From positions 1 to 34,915 of the forward strand of contig SPJV01000020.1 of NCBI GenBank assembly GCA_006844765.1: a stretch of DNA of 34,915 bases, given 5' to 3'. The notes under the pieces are model-generated. The model ran no database searches and was not told the DNA's origin. It saw nothing but the letters and a program-made list of their open reading frames with translations. Positions 13,503 to 22,569 of this stretch are shown here, in pieces (position 1 is the stretch's first letter; every line of letters starts with the position of its first letter). The translations under genes and the position numbers were made by a program. The stretch is from Alphaproteobacteria bacterium. GTDB taxonomy: Bacteria > Pseudomonadota > Alphaproteobacteria > UBA8366 > Aestuariispiraceae.

Positions 13503-14657
13503 TCAGGCGAGGTGATCAACGATCGCCATTTCTTCGCCAAGTGCTTTCAATTCCTCCAGCCAGGATGCAGCAACTGCCGGATCGCTGGGCGCGGCGGAAA
13601 CGCCGGGAAGGATTGAGCCCGCCAGGACAGTTTCCACCGCGAAGCTGACAGGGATCGATACCAAACGCGCCATCGCCGTGTTCACTGAATCGCCATAGGC
13701 ATCCATCAAATACGATTTGTCATAGACGGCTTTCCCGTCCCGTTCTGCCCGCAGATCAACGCTGAGCACAACACGGTCCGCTTCGTCTTCCCCAACCGCA
13801 TATTTAGACCAGAGATCCGCGCTGATTTTGGCCAATCGCTTGTCCCCGGCTTCGCCTTGGAGCGTTTCGATCTCTTTAAACAAATCCGCCCACGCCGTCG
13901 TCCATCCACCATAACGAAGCGTACCGCGCACGAAGAGCTGAGTGTTCCAGTCATCCTCAAACCCATATTCCGCCATAAAGGGGAAGCTGTCCCGGTTCGG
14001 ATAAACCTGAAAGGTCTCCGGCCCGTTCTTCAGGTCAAGCGTGTAATCTTCCACCGCATCCCAAGGACGCTGCACGTCATAGACAGTGCCATCGCGCAGG
14101 CTTTTGGATGGGGAGCGCAACGCTTTCAAAACGCCCAGCGGAGACCAGGAGAATTTATAGCAGAAGTCATTCTTGAACTCTGAAAGGCCACCACAATAGG
14201 AGCGGAAGTAATGGGCGTTGTCTTTGGCGAACACGCCGGAATTCTTGTAGTCATCGATCAGGACATGCGCCATCAGGTGATCGGTGCCCGGATCAAGCCC
14301 GACTTCATTTACAAGCGCCAGGCCTTTTTCCTTCCCGGCACCATCCAGCCCCCGCATCTCCGAAGAGATGTAAGAAGACGACACGAAATTCGCGCCAGCG
14401 GCCAGACAGGCTTGCGCCACCGGCACATGAAAATCGCCCGGCAGCATGGAAACCGCCACATCGCCCGGTGATAGAGCCTCCTTCAAGGCATTAAGGGTGA
14501 AGGCCTTGATCTCGAAATCCCCGGTCAGGCCGGCTGTTGCCGCTTCTGCCTTTTCGACGCTGCGGTTCCAGACGGTCATTGTGTGGCCGCGCTCAATCAA
14601 GCGGCGAATGCCGGGACGGGTAGATAGCCCGGTACCGAGCCAATGAATTCGAGCCAT
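13503..14657 (-). CDS. Saccharopine dehydrogenase family protein (second enzyme of the pair)
   Basis: The start MARIHWLGTGLSTRPGIRRL at 14657 has GGAGAGGAAA before it, and the protein is 384 aa. It has an N-terminal Rossmann part (LGTGLSTRPGI, TVWNRS at 30-35, VAVSMLPGDFHVPVAQACL) and the long C-terminal domain of saccharopine reductases (NEVGLDPGTDHLMAH). Enzymes of this kind use saccharopine with NAD(P) to give glutamate and aminoadipate semialdehyde in lysine breakdown. It follows the lysine-forming-type saccharopine dehydrogenase gene by 63 nt, which supports a lysine/saccharopine function. The exact direction and cofactor are inferred. The gene is followed by a strong terminator. Confidence 0.83.
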   Translation of the reverse strand: MARIHWLGTGLSTRPGIRRLIERGHTMTVWNRSVEKAEAATAGLTGDFEIKAFTLNALKEALSPGDVAVSMLPGDFHVPVAQACLAAGANFVSSSYISSEMRGLDGAGKEKGLALVNEVGLDPGTDHLMAHVLIDDYKNSGVFAKDNAHYFRSYCGGLSEFKNDFCYKFSWSPLGVLKALRSPSKSLRDGTVYDVQRPWDAVEDYTLDLKNGPETFQVYPNRDSFPFMAEYGFEDDWNTQLFVRGTLRYGGWTTAWADLFKEIETLQGEAGDKRLAKISADLWSKYAVGEDEADRVVLSVDLRAERDGKAVYDKSYLMDAYGDSVNTAMARLVSIPVSFAVETVLAGSILPGVSAAPSDPAVAASWLEELKALGEEMAIVDHLA

Positions 14658-14720
14658 GACGATTTCCTCTCCATTTTCAACCCGGTGACTACGACCGGAC
14701 ATGTTTTCCCGGCCCTGGTC

Positions 14721-15791
14721 CTACAGCCGTGCGACGTTCTTTTCAAAGACTTCCAACGCCCGTCCCCAGACTCCCGCCTTAGGATTATCCAAGGTCAAAA
14801 GCCCTGGTAGCAGTTGGCTTGAGAAATCCTCGCTGGATTCCATCGGCAGCATTGAGGGCAAATGATCAATTGCGACGATATCCAATGGCGTCGCCCCTTC
14901 ACGCACCCGAAGCGTTGGGTTATCGAATTCAGTCGAACGATCATAGATCGGGATCGGATTGTAAATGCTCCCCGGATCGCAGCTGACATCGGAAACAACA
15001 CTTAAACGACGGTCCGACGCATCGGCATCTTCAGGGCCAACGAAACGCGGGCAACCCGGGCTCGTCAGGATACAATTGACGAAAATCGAATGGCGTCGAA
15101 TCTCCGGAAACGGCCCCCCGGAAGCTGTCTCTGCCATATCCCATTTGGTCACGGAAAGCCCCAAGGATTCAGCCAGATCAACCGCACCTGAACCGGATCG
15201 GCCAAGCGCACCGATCACCAACATATCCGGTTTCTCCGACCCTTCGGCCAAGGCGGCAGACAACTCAGCCAGTAGCGGCTCTCGACTGGGATAGGCAGTA
15301 ATCGGCGCAAGCGGTGGCTGGTTCCCTGCCCGCTGTCCGCACCAAGTCGCAACCGCAACGGCAGCCCCGGCATAGCCCGCCCAATAGCCAAAGGCCGCGA
15401 TCCGCCGCCCATCCTCATTCGTCAGGAATTCCAGATCAAACAACGTGCCGCCACCGGCTGGGAAACGTCCAAGGGTATCCTGCCAATCCGGCTGGTCCTT
15501 ATAGACATGGCCAAAATAGATATGCTTGTGGCGCAAGGGCGTCCCATTATCCGGCAGGTCTTTGACGCCCAGAATGAAAGCATCATCCGGTGCCGCCTCC
15601 GCCCAGCTGTTCTCCGCAGCGATTTCACATCCCGCTTCGCCATAGCGTCCAATCGGAATGGCGCGCTGAGACGACTCTTCTGCGGTAACCCGAAAACCAG
15701 CGGCGATCAGCTTTGCCGCATCTGCGGGGACGAGCGCTACCCGTTGCTCGAGCGGCTTCGTTTCCGCCCGGATCCAAATATGTGTCGACAT
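14721..15791 (-). CDS. Saccharopine dehydrogenase (NAD+, L-lysine-forming) type
   Basis: The 356-aa protein has the AlaDH/PNT-like fold of yeast Lys1. The N-terminus reads RAETKPLEQRVALVPADAAK; FILGVKDLPDNGTP carries Lys77 and IYFGHVYKDQPDW carries His95, matching the catalytic Lys77 and His96 that I recall for yeast Lys1. The NAD domain contains VIGALGRSGSGAVDLAE, and an NCILTSPGCPRF segment follows. Physiologically it may run toward saccharopine from lysine and 2-oxoglutarate as the first step of lysine catabolism, with the next gene doing the second step. It starts 13 nt after the moaB stop. Confidence 0.88.
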   Translation of the reverse strand: MSTHIWIRAETKPLEQRVALVPADAAKLIAAGFRVTAEESSQRAIPIGRYGEAGCEIAAENSWAEAAPDDAFILGVKDLPDNGTPLRHKHIYFGHVYKDQPDWQDTLGRFPAGGGTLFDLEFLTNEDGRRIAAFGYWAGYAGAAVAVATWCGQRAGNQPPLAPITAYPSREPLLAELSAALAEGSEKPDMLVIGALGRSGSGAVDLAESLGLSVTKWDMAETASGGPFPEIRRHSIFVNCILTSPGCPRFVGPEDADASDRRLSVVSDVSCDPGSIYNPIPIYDRSTEFDNPTLRVREGATPLDIVAIDHLPSMLPMESSEDFSSQLLPGLLTLDNPKAGVWGRALEVFEKNVARL

Positions 15792-15804
15792 GGGGATATT
15801 CCTA

Positions 15805-16338
15805 TTAGACTTCGTGCTCGCGCAGACGCGGCATCAACTCAACGAAATTGCAGGGACGGTGGCGAAAGTCCAACTGAAAATGCAGGATCTCATCCCAACC
15901 ATCCTTGCAGGCACCCGGTGACCCGGGTAGGGCAAAAAGATATGTCCCGCGCGACAACACGGCCATCGCCCGGCTCTGGATTGTCGACGTCGCGATCTTC
16001 TTGGCGGAGACCCAGCGGAAATACTCCCCAAAGCCGGGGATATCCTTCTCCTTCACCTGATCCAACGCTTCCGGTGTCACATCGCGGCCGGTAAGGCCTG
16101 TCCCCCCGGTCGAGATGATGCAATCAATCTCCGGATCATCAATCCAGCGGTTCAGCATCCCGGCAATCAGATCCGCATCATCGCTCACGATCTCTCGGGC
16201 CGCGAGGATATGGCCATCACCTTCTACGCGCCCGACCAGCGTATCGCCGGATTTATCGGTTTCCAGTGTCCGGCTGTCGGACACGGTCATTACCGCAATA
16301 CGCACCGGCTTGAAGGGCAAGCTCTCATCAATTGCCAT
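15805..16338 (-). CDS. moaB: Molybdenum cofactor biosynthesis protein MoaB/MogA family
   Basis: The 177-aa protein has the MoCF-binding fold: VMTVSDSRTLETDKSGDTLV near the N-terminus, IISTGGTGLTGRDVTPEAL (molybdopterin-binding loop, about 88-106) and the LFALPGSPGACKDGWDEIL segment. Such proteins adenylylate molybdopterin or are paralogues of the enzyme that does. The gene sits between a lytic transglycosylase and the saccharopine genes on the same strand, which looks like chance co-transcription. Upstream of the ATG the same frame stays open for about 27 codons of Pro/Ala-rich sequence without a start codon. Confidence 0.88.
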   Translation of the reverse strand: MAIDESLPFKPVRIAVMTVSDSRTLETDKSGDTLVGRVEGDGHILAAREIVSDDADLIAGMLNRWIDDPEIDCIISTGGTGLTGRDVTPEALDQVKEKDIPGFGEYFRWVSAKKIATSTIQSRAMAVLSRGTYLFALPGSPGACKDGWDEILHFQLDFRHRPCNFVELMPRLREHEV

Positions 16339-16375
16339 GATCGGATACTCTGCAGGTTTCGCGGGCGTTAACGCC

Positions 16376-16420
16376 GCTGGTTTTACTGCCGCTGGATTTG
16401 CTGCCCCTGGTTTTTCTACT
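16376..16420. repeat. Three 15-bp imperfect tandem repeats
   Basis: Units at 16376-16390, 16391-16405 and 16406-16420 read GCTGGTTTTACTGCC, GCTGGATTTGCTGCC and CCTGGTTTTTCTACT. On the minus strand, in the moaB frame, they code for a Pro/Ala/Lys pattern (KPGAANPAAVKPAA). They overlap the stop codon of the transglycosylase gene and lie just before moaB. They could be a decayed Pro/Ala-rich protein tail. Confidence 0.6.
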
Positions 16421-18293
16421 GACTTTCAGGGCCGGAGGCTGCCAGCGCGACAGGATCGACAGAACGATAAGCCGGCCAGCCCCCACCGACAAGGTCCTCC
16501 AGAGACGGGGCTGGTTGGCCGAGCCGGTGTCTGTAGATCCAAAGATTGGCCATTACATATTCGACGTAGTTCCGCGTCTCACGCGACGGGATGGATTCGA
16601 TGAACATCAGCGGATCACCGGCGTAATCAACCTTCTTCCGCCATTTTGCCAGATTGCCCGGCCCGCCATTATAGGCCGCCATGGTGTAGAGAAGATTGTC
16701 CCCAATTTCCGGCAATTCGAACAGATGTTCGATATATTTCTGGCCGAGTGACAGGTTCAACGCCGGCTCCAGCAACATATCGCGCGCCGCCCCCCGGAAA
16801 CGTCGTTTGGCGATGAAGCCAGCCGTAGCCGGCATCAATTGCATCAGGCCACGAGCCCCAGCCCGGCTTTTCGCCCGGGCGCGGAACCGGCTCTCCTGCC
16901 GGGCAAAGGCGAAGATCAACGCACGATCAACGCTGAACCCATCTTCCGGCCGCCATCCTGGCAGCGGATAAAGCGCGGCATCCATATAGACACCATTCTT
17001 GCGCCCAAGTTCCCGGCCCAAGCGATAGGATAAATCCGCAAGCCCTGCCTTATCCGCCAGTGCCAGTAATGTGCGCCCCATCGACGGCGGAAGTTCCGCC
17101 GCAAAACGCCTCAGCTCACTGTCAGCCCGTTCAATCTGCCCGGCTTCGATCAAGGCAATGGAACGCCGTGCCGCCGGAATGCGCAGGATCAGCTCTGCTT
17201 GATTGTCATTCAAGCGCGGAAGCGCCCAATCAAGCGGCGGATCGATACCCAATGCCTTCATCGCCATCAGCCCATAGAAGCTGTGGCGCGCCTCCGCCGC
17301 CTGCTTCAGCAAGGCCGTGGTGCGCCAAGGCTTGCGTGCACGGACCGCCGACCGGGACGCCCAAAAGGCACCGGCAGCGCGAAGATCGGCACTCATATGC
17401 GATATCGTGCTCAGCGCTTCAAAGTGATCCAGCGCTTGTGCATAATTGCCGGCGCGGAAGGCAGCAAGCCCGCCCCACCAACGAGCCACACCCGACGCTT
17501 CTTCCGAAAGCGAAACGGCTTCCAGCGCGACCTTCATCGCTTTGTCGTCGAGGTGGTAGCGGAAGTAGCCGCGCGCCACGACACCCAGGCTATCCGCCCG
17601 CGCCCGAGCGCCCATAACCCGGGCATTCCCCCGGTTAGACAGATATTTCCAGGATTTGGTCACCGACCCCGCCTGGACCCAACGGCGTACCGCGCGTTGT
17701 ATCCGACGCGCTTTCGACCGCTGTGAGCGTGTCAGACCTGCGTAATAACTAAAACCGCCCTTCTTGGCAGAAGTCGACGCGTCGTCCTGTTCCTCTTCCA
17801 ATCCGTCAAAATTGGGTAGGGCGACCGACTGCGGGCGCTTTGGTGCATTGTAATTCGCCGGTCGGCGGCGCATCGCCAGTTTATAGATACGCTTTGCATC
17901 CGGATGCGCGGCATAATCTGCCATCCAGGCTTTGAGTTCTTTGTATTTGGAGCGATAGGCCGTCGGATGCATGTAGCGCTGATACAGAACATGCCCCATC
18001 AGAATACGATCATCCAATTGGCGGATTAGAGAATCCGCCGTCTTCCAATCACCGCCGATTTGGGCCGAAAAGATATCCTGATAAAGCGCTGCATCCGTCT
18101 GTGATAAAACACGGGGTAGCGCTTGAACCTCACCACTTACACCGGTCGCGTTCGGTTCTTGAATTGGGGAAAACGCTGCTGTTTCTGTCTGCGTCCGCGT
18201 GGCTTCGTCAGCAGCGAAACCAAAGGACGCAATGCCTGCACTTATCGTGCAACCTAAAAGAAACGCGGTTATGATGCGCGGCACAGTCTGCAC
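16416..18293 (-). CDS. Soluble-type lytic murein transglycosylase (SLT, GH23)
   Basis: The C-terminal third is a GH23 lytic transglycosylase domain: FAFARQESRFRARAKSRAGA with catalytic Glu near residue 464, GLMQLMPATA, and AAYNGGPGNLAKW. The N-terminal ~400 residues are an alpha-superhelix of the Slt70 type. It cleaves peptidoglycan glycan strands with 1,6-anhydro product in the periplasm. The frame is open to 18497, but no signal sequence is found there; the GTG at 18293 (or 18284) gives MQTVPRIITAFLLGCTISAG, a normal signal peptide, so I chose it. No strong ribosome site decides the start. Total length is about 625 aa. It is the first gene of a minus-strand run with moaB. Confidence 0.85.
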   Translation of the reverse strand: MQTVPRIITAFLLGCTISAGIASFGFAADEATRTQTETAAFSPIQEPNATGVSGEVQALPRVLSQTDAALYQDIFSAQIGGDWKTADSLIRQLDDRILMGHVLYQRYMHPTAYRSKYKELKAWMADYAAHPDAKRIYKLAMRRRPANYNAPKRPQSVALPNFDGLEEEQDDASTSAKKGGFSYYAGLTRSQRSKARRIQRAVRRWVQAGSVTKSWKYLSNRGNARVMGARARADSLGVVARGYFRYHLDDKAMKVALEAVSLSEEASGVARWWGGLAAFRAGNYAQALDHFEALSTISHMSADLRAAGAFWASRSAVRARKPWRTTALLKQAAEARHSFYGLMAMKALGIDPPLDWALPRLNDNQAELILRIPAARRSIALIEAGQIERADSELRRFAAELPPSMGRTLLALADKAGLADLSYRLGRELGRKNGVYMDAALYPLPGWRPEDGFSVDRALIFAFARQESRFRARAKSRAGARGLMQLMPATAGFIAKRRFRGAARDMLLEPALNLSLGQKYIEHLFELPEIGDNLLYTMAAYNGGPGNLAKWRKKVDYAGDPLMFIESIPSRETRNYVEYVMANLWIYRHRLGQPAPSLEDLVGGGWPAYRSVDPVALAASGPESQ

Positions 18294-18651
18294 AAGCGGG
18301 GTCCGTCTGTCCTTTCGGACGCATATCGAACAGCCGATGCGCGCCCCTCCAAAGACGATATAGGTAATCGATTCATCCTGTTCAGGCAAGGAAAGCAGCA
18401 CCCCATCCTGCTGCCTTGCTTTCGCGGATATATCCCTTAGACTCTTGCCCATCTCACCCATGACAGTTCGGATGCCTGCGACCGTGCCTGCCTGCAAGGG
18501 CAGGAAGGGACACGGACATGTAAAGAACTACAGGTAAGACTCCGGTACAGATTTGTCTGTTGAGGTATCGAAATTGTCCGCTCAGGAATAGGTTTTAGAG
18601 GTTCCAACGGGATCTCAGTTCATAATGTACGACCATGAGGAATATCGTGTC

Positions 18652-20076
18652 ATGAGACGCCAGCATCTGACAAAAATCGTCGCAACCCTTGGCCCGTCGA
18701 CATCGGGGCATGACGAGATCGAAGCCCTTTTCATGGCTGGCGCCGATGTCTTCAGATTGAATTTCAGTCATGGGACCCATGAAGAACACAAGGCGCGTTA
18801 TGATGCGATCCGTGCGATAGAAAACAAGACCGGACGGCCAATCGCGGTGATGATGGATCTGCAGGGCCCGAAGCTTCGGATCGGCACTTTCGGTGATGGG
18901 CCGATCACGCTCGCAGCTGGCGATAAGTTTCGGCTCGACCTGGATGAGACGAAAGGCGATCAATCCCGCGTCACCCTGCCCCATCCAGAGATTTTTCAAG
19001 CCTTGAGCACCAATGCAACGCTATTGCTGGATGATGGCCGTATTCTATTGCGGGTGGCGGAATGCGGTGCTGACTACGCTGATTGCGTCGTCGAAATTGG
19101 CGGCCCACTGTCGGAGCGTAAGGGCGTCAATGTCCCTGATGTGTTGCTGCCGCTCTCTCCCCTCACCCCCAAAGACAAGGCCGATCTGGCCTTCGGTTTG
19201 GAGCTGGGGGCGGATTGGGTCGCCCTCAGCTTTGTTCAGCGCCCGGAAGATGTCGCGGAAGCACAGGCATTGATCGAAGGTCGTGCCTCCATCATCGCCA
19301 AGCTAGAGAAGCCCGCAGCGATCGAGAAACTGGATGAGATCGTTGCATTGTCCGATGCTGTCATGGTTGCCCGCGGAGATCTGGGCGTTGAAATGCCGCC
19401 GGAAGATGTCCCGGTACTACAGCGAGAAATCGTACGTGCCTGCCGAAAGCAAGGCCGACCGGTGGTGGTCGCAACCCAGATGCTCGATTCAATGATCGAG
19501 CGCCCGGTCCCGACACGAGCCGAAGCATCGGATGTGGCGACCGCCGTTTATGATGGGGCGGACGCCGTAATGCTGTCCGCCGAAACCGCCGCCGGTGCCT
19601 TCCCGGTGGAATCGGTGGAGATGATGAACCGCATCATTGAGCGCGTTCAAGTGGATCCGCTCTACCGCCAAATGATTGAAACACGCCGCACGGAACCTGA
19701 TGAGACGACAGCCGATGCGATCTCCGCCGCCGCGCGCCAAATTGGGGAAACCCTGAACACAAGCGGAATCGTGACCTATACGACTTCTGGCTCGACGACA
19801 CTCCGGATCGCGCGGGAACGGCCTATGGTGCCGATCATAAGCCTGACCCCACGCACCGATACGGCACGGAAAATGGCGCTGGTTTGGGGGGTGCATTCCG
19901 CCAGGACGCCGGATGCCCATGACTTCGACGACATGATCAACACGGCAACCCATCAGGCAAAGATCGATGGGTTCGCCGAACCTGGGGAGCGTGTCGTGAT
20001 CACCGCCGGTGTGCCCTTCGGAACGCCGGGCAAGACAAATCTGATCCGCATCGCGCGTGTCGGCGGTGGCAGTTAG
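18652..20076 (+). CDS. pyk: Pyruvate kinase
   Basis: The start MRRQHLTKIVATLGPST at 18652, with GAGGAAT nine bases before it, gives 474 aa, typical of bacterial pyruvate kinases. Motifs in order are MMDLQGPKLRIG, IIAKLEKPAAIEKLDEI (catalytic Lys), MVARGDLGVEMP and ATQMLDSMIERPVPTRAEAS, then DGADAVMLSAETAAGAFPVE, followed by the C-terminal allosteric domain. It converts phosphoenolpyruvate and ADP to pyruvate and ATP in glycolysis. It stands alone, divergent from the transglycosylase and convergent with cbiB. No recognised regulator site was seen in the 358-bp gap upstream (18294-18651), which contains the promoters of both divergent genes and otherwise nothing I can name. Confidence 0.95.
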   Translation: MRRQHLTKIVATLGPSTSGHDEIEALFMAGADVFRLNFSHGTHEEHKARYDAIRAIENKTGRPIAVMMDLQGPKLRIGTFGDGPITLAAGDKFRLDLDETKGDQSRVTLPHPEIFQALSTNATLLLDDGRILLRVAECGADYADCVVEIGGPLSERKGVNVPDVLLPLSPLTPKDKADLAFGLELGADWVALSFVQRPEDVAEAQALIEGRASIIAKLEKPAAIEKLDEIVALSDAVMVARGDLGVEMPPEDVPVLQREIVRACRKQGRPVVVATQMLDSMIERPVPTRAEASDVATAVYDGADAVMLSAETAAGAFPVESVEMMNRIIERVQVDPLYRQMIETRRTEPDETTADAISAAARQIGETLNTSGIVTYTTSGSTTLRIARERPMVPIISLTPRTDTARKMALVWGVHSARTPDAHDFDDMINTATHQAKIDGFAEPGERVVITAGVPFGTPGKTNLIRIARVGGGS

Positions 20077-20134
20077 AGGTTTCCTCCTGGGGCCTTTGCC
20101 AACAGGAACCTCTGCCAACAGAGTGTGCGGGAGT

Positions 20135-21145
20135 CTAGCCCAGCACTGCTGCCGCAAAGACGGCAAGCAACATGATGATATTCGCCCCAACAAAAAGGCG
20201 GCAGGCCCGGGCAATGTCCTTCGGTTCCAACCGTGCCTTACCGTCGCCGATCCAGACACCGACATTGCCAACGCCCGGATAATGCCTGGGTCCGCCCAGC
20301 GCGAGCCCCAGCGCGCCGGCAAAGGCAGCTTCTGGCCAGCCGGCATTCGGGGATTTGTGTTTTCCCGCATCACGTTTAATCGCGGACCAACCGCCATGGG
20401 GATCCACATCGGGCATCGGAATCGCAGCGATCAGTGTTAGAACGGCGGAAAGGCGCGCTGGAATCCAATTCGCCGCATCATCCAACTTGGCTGCGACATA
20501 ACCAAAGGCCTTATATTTCTCAGACTTATAGCCAATCATCGAATCCAGCGTATTGATGGCTTTATAGGCACAGAGCCCCGGCAATCCGAACAACAGGAAC
20601 CAAAAGGCCGGAGCAACAACGCCATCCGCAAAGTTCTCTGACAGTGATTCAACTGCCGCCCGCGCGACACCGTGCTTATCCAGGCTCTTCGGATCACGTC
20701 CGACAATCCGGCCGACGGCAACCCGCCCCGCTTCAAGCCCTTCCTTGACCAAGGCCCGTCGGACGCGGCCGACTTCTCTCCATAAATCCCGTGCGGCGAT
20801 CAAGACACCGGCAAAGGCCGCCTCAATCAGCCAGCCATGCGGGATTTTCCGCGCGACGTCCTGAACACCCCATCCAACAAGAGCGGCAATACCAACCGTG
20901 ACGACTACCGCAATCGCGCCTCGAATATGCCGGTCCGTTTGGGCGCGCGTTTCCCGATTGAGCTTTCGGTCCAGGAACCCGATCAGCTTGCCGATCAAGA
21001 CAACGGGATGCGGTACAAATCGATAAAGCCAAGGGGGATCGCCAACCACCCAATCAATCAACAATGCGACGATGAGAATCCAGGCAGTTCCCGGCGCGGC
21101 AGCCGCGCTGACGTCCAGAAGACGCGTTAAGAACTCACTTTCCAT
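20135..21145 (-). CDS. cbiB: Adenosylcobinamide-phosphate synthase (CbiB/CobD)
   Basis: The 336-aa integral membrane protein has the family motifs LLIDWVVGDPPWLYRFVPHPV near the N-terminus, IVGRDPKSLDKHGVARAAVESLSENFADGVVAP in the centre, NTLDSMIGYKSEKYKAFG and LDDAANWIPARL. It joins aminopropanol phosphate to adenosylcobyric acid in cobalamin (B12) synthesis. Several hydrophobic helices (about 18-40, 78-96, 100-118, 172-195, 230-250 and the C-terminus) fit a membrane enzyme. No other cob gene is in the window. It starts 32 nt downstream of the EAL-like gene on the same strand. Confidence 0.93.
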   Translation of the reverse strand: MESEFLTRLLDVSAAAAPGTAWILIVALLIDWVVGDPPWLYRFVPHPVVLIGKLIGFLDRKLNRETRAQTDRHIRGAIAVVVTVGIAALVGWGVQDVARKIPHGWLIEAAFAGVLIAARDLWREVGRVRRALVKEGLEAGRVAVGRIVGRDPKSLDKHGVARAAVESLSENFADGVVAPAFWFLLFGLPGLCAYKAINTLDSMIGYKSEKYKAFGYVAAKLDDAANWIPARLSAVLTLIAAIPMPDVDPHGGWSAIKRDAGKHKSPNAGWPEAAFAGALGLALGGPRHYPGVGNVGVWIGDGKARLEPKDIARACRLFVGANIIMLLAVFAAAVLG

Positions 21146-21177
21146 GGCTCAGGAGCCCGTCACTGAATGGCCCATGA

Positions 21178-22449
21178 TTACGACGACGACAAACCTTGCG
21201 CCCGCACCGCTTGATAACCGCGCACACGGGAAAGCTGCTGGAGAACTGAATCAAGATAGCGCCCCTGGAACATGGTGATCCCCATCTCTTGCCCCGTTCG
21301 GACCATGGCTTCATTGTCGCAACGGGCGAGAATGATCCGCCCCTTACCAATCCGGTCAATCTCTTCGGCAATCTCCGCCCGGCGCTCTGAAGAACCGCCA
21401 TCGTCAAATACCGCAGAGCAGGAAAGCTTCACCAGATCGATCCCCATATGAGACCGATTGATCAAGGGCAATAATTCCGCCTGCACGCCATCAAGGCAGA
21501 TGCGATAGCCCTTCTCTTTCACGAACTCACGCGCGAAATGATAGGAGGCGAAATCGGACAACATGTCGATAACCTGAAGCTCAACAACCAGGGTGCCCCG
21601 GCTTCCCATCCGCAGACTGGCATCAAATTCAAGAAACTCCGGCGCCAAAACGGTTTGAACATTCACATTGATCGAGAAGGAACTCGACAATGTGGAATCC
21701 TCCGCCCGCGCTAGCATCTTGAGGACGCGCCGATCCAGAACCGAGGTCAGATGCTGGAAGAGCCAGCGATTGGCGCCCAGATTGACGTCCGGAAGAACAG
21801 TCTTCGCAAGATCAACAATTGAAATGAAGACCTCATTAAAGATCGGCTTGGGGTCGGAATCACCGGATACGGCACAAACGGCTTGGCGGCGGAGCACTGA
21901 CGACAAATCCGCCCGCTCCAGAAACTCTTCCAACCGACCAAGCTGCTGCGGTTTCAAGGGGCGACGGCTGTCTTCCACCGTGTCACCCGTCTCAGCCGCC
22001 ATTTGAGCCAAGCGTTTTTGGCGTGTGCGTTCATCTTCGAACACGCGCTCAGCCATATCGATGAATTTTTTGTATTGCCCTTCGATATTATAAAGTGTCG
22101 CGAACTTGCCGTGACCACCGACATCGTCTGGGTCAGCCAGTGTCAGCGGATCCTCACTGAAGAGATACCGCAGCCGCATGACCATATCGTCGAGCTGCTG
22201 CAGATTGGCGCCCCGGGTCACAAAGACGATATCGGCATTCCCAAGCTGAAAAATCTGCCCTTCGAAAGCTGCAACAAAATCTTCAACGGTGTTCACCGCA
22301 ATGCGGATATGGTGATCACGCCGGTTCTGCGGCTTAAGCCGGGACAGGTGCACATGGACGCCCCGGCGCCCTTCGCGGTGCCGATCCAACCGCTGTGCAT
22401 AATCCAGCAGAAGATATTCCTGACTGGCGACTGTCGTGCTTCGCCCCAT
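21178..22449 (-). CDS. Degenerate EAL-domain protein
   Basis: The 423-aa protein has an N-terminal part with QIFQLGNADIVFVTRG (resembling a receiver/GGDEF-like scaffold) and a C-terminal half that follows the EAL fold: SINVNVQTVLAPEFLEFDA, LVVELQVIDML, the position of the DDFG loop reading YRICLDGVQAELLPL, VKLS in place of KID, and MGITMFQGRYLDS near the end (QGY-like). The E-A-L motif and the paired Asp of the DDFG loop are absent, so c-di-GMP hydrolysis is unlikely. It may bind c-di-GMP or act as a protein-binding platform. No transmembrane segment is seen. It follows a LapG-like protease gene on the same strand. Confidence 0.75.
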   Translation of the reverse strand: MGRSTTVASQEYLLLDYAQRLDRHREGRRGVHVHLSRLKPQNRRDHHIRIAVNTVEDFVAAFEGQIFQLGNADIVFVTRGANLQQLDDMVMRLRYLFSEDPLTLADPDDVGGHGKFATLYNIEGQYKKFIDMAERVFEDERTRQKRLAQMAAETGDTVEDSRRPLKPQQLGRLEEFLERADLSSVLRRQAVCAVSGDSDPKPIFNEVFISIVDLAKTVLPDVNLGANRWLFQHLTSVLDRRVLKMLARAEDSTLSSSFSINVNVQTVLAPEFLEFDASLRMGSRGTLVVELQVIDMLSDFASYHFAREFVKEKGYRICLDGVQAELLPLINRSHMGIDLVKLSCSAVFDDGGSSERRAEIAEEIDRIGKGRIILARCDNEAMVRTGQEMGITMFQGRYLDSVLQQLSRVRGYQAVRAQGLSSS

Positions 22450-22569
22450 ACCAACCCGTTTTCGTTATTGTGAGTCTGCGTGTTTCTGCTCAAAGGAAGA
22501 CAATAATCATATCCGCCGGAAAGGGGAAGCCCGACAAAACCTCAACGCATCTGGCCCTAAAATGCCGGC

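Noticed and set aside
20075..20113. Inverted repeat AGAGG-TTTCCT/AGGAACCTCT after pyk
   Set aside because: The stem is imperfect and no T-run follows, so I do not call a terminator.
19489..20409. 306-aa minus-strand frame over the end of pyk and cbiB
   Set aside because: It overlaps two confident genes and is rich in Arg/His/Gly, as antisense frames of GC-rich genes are.
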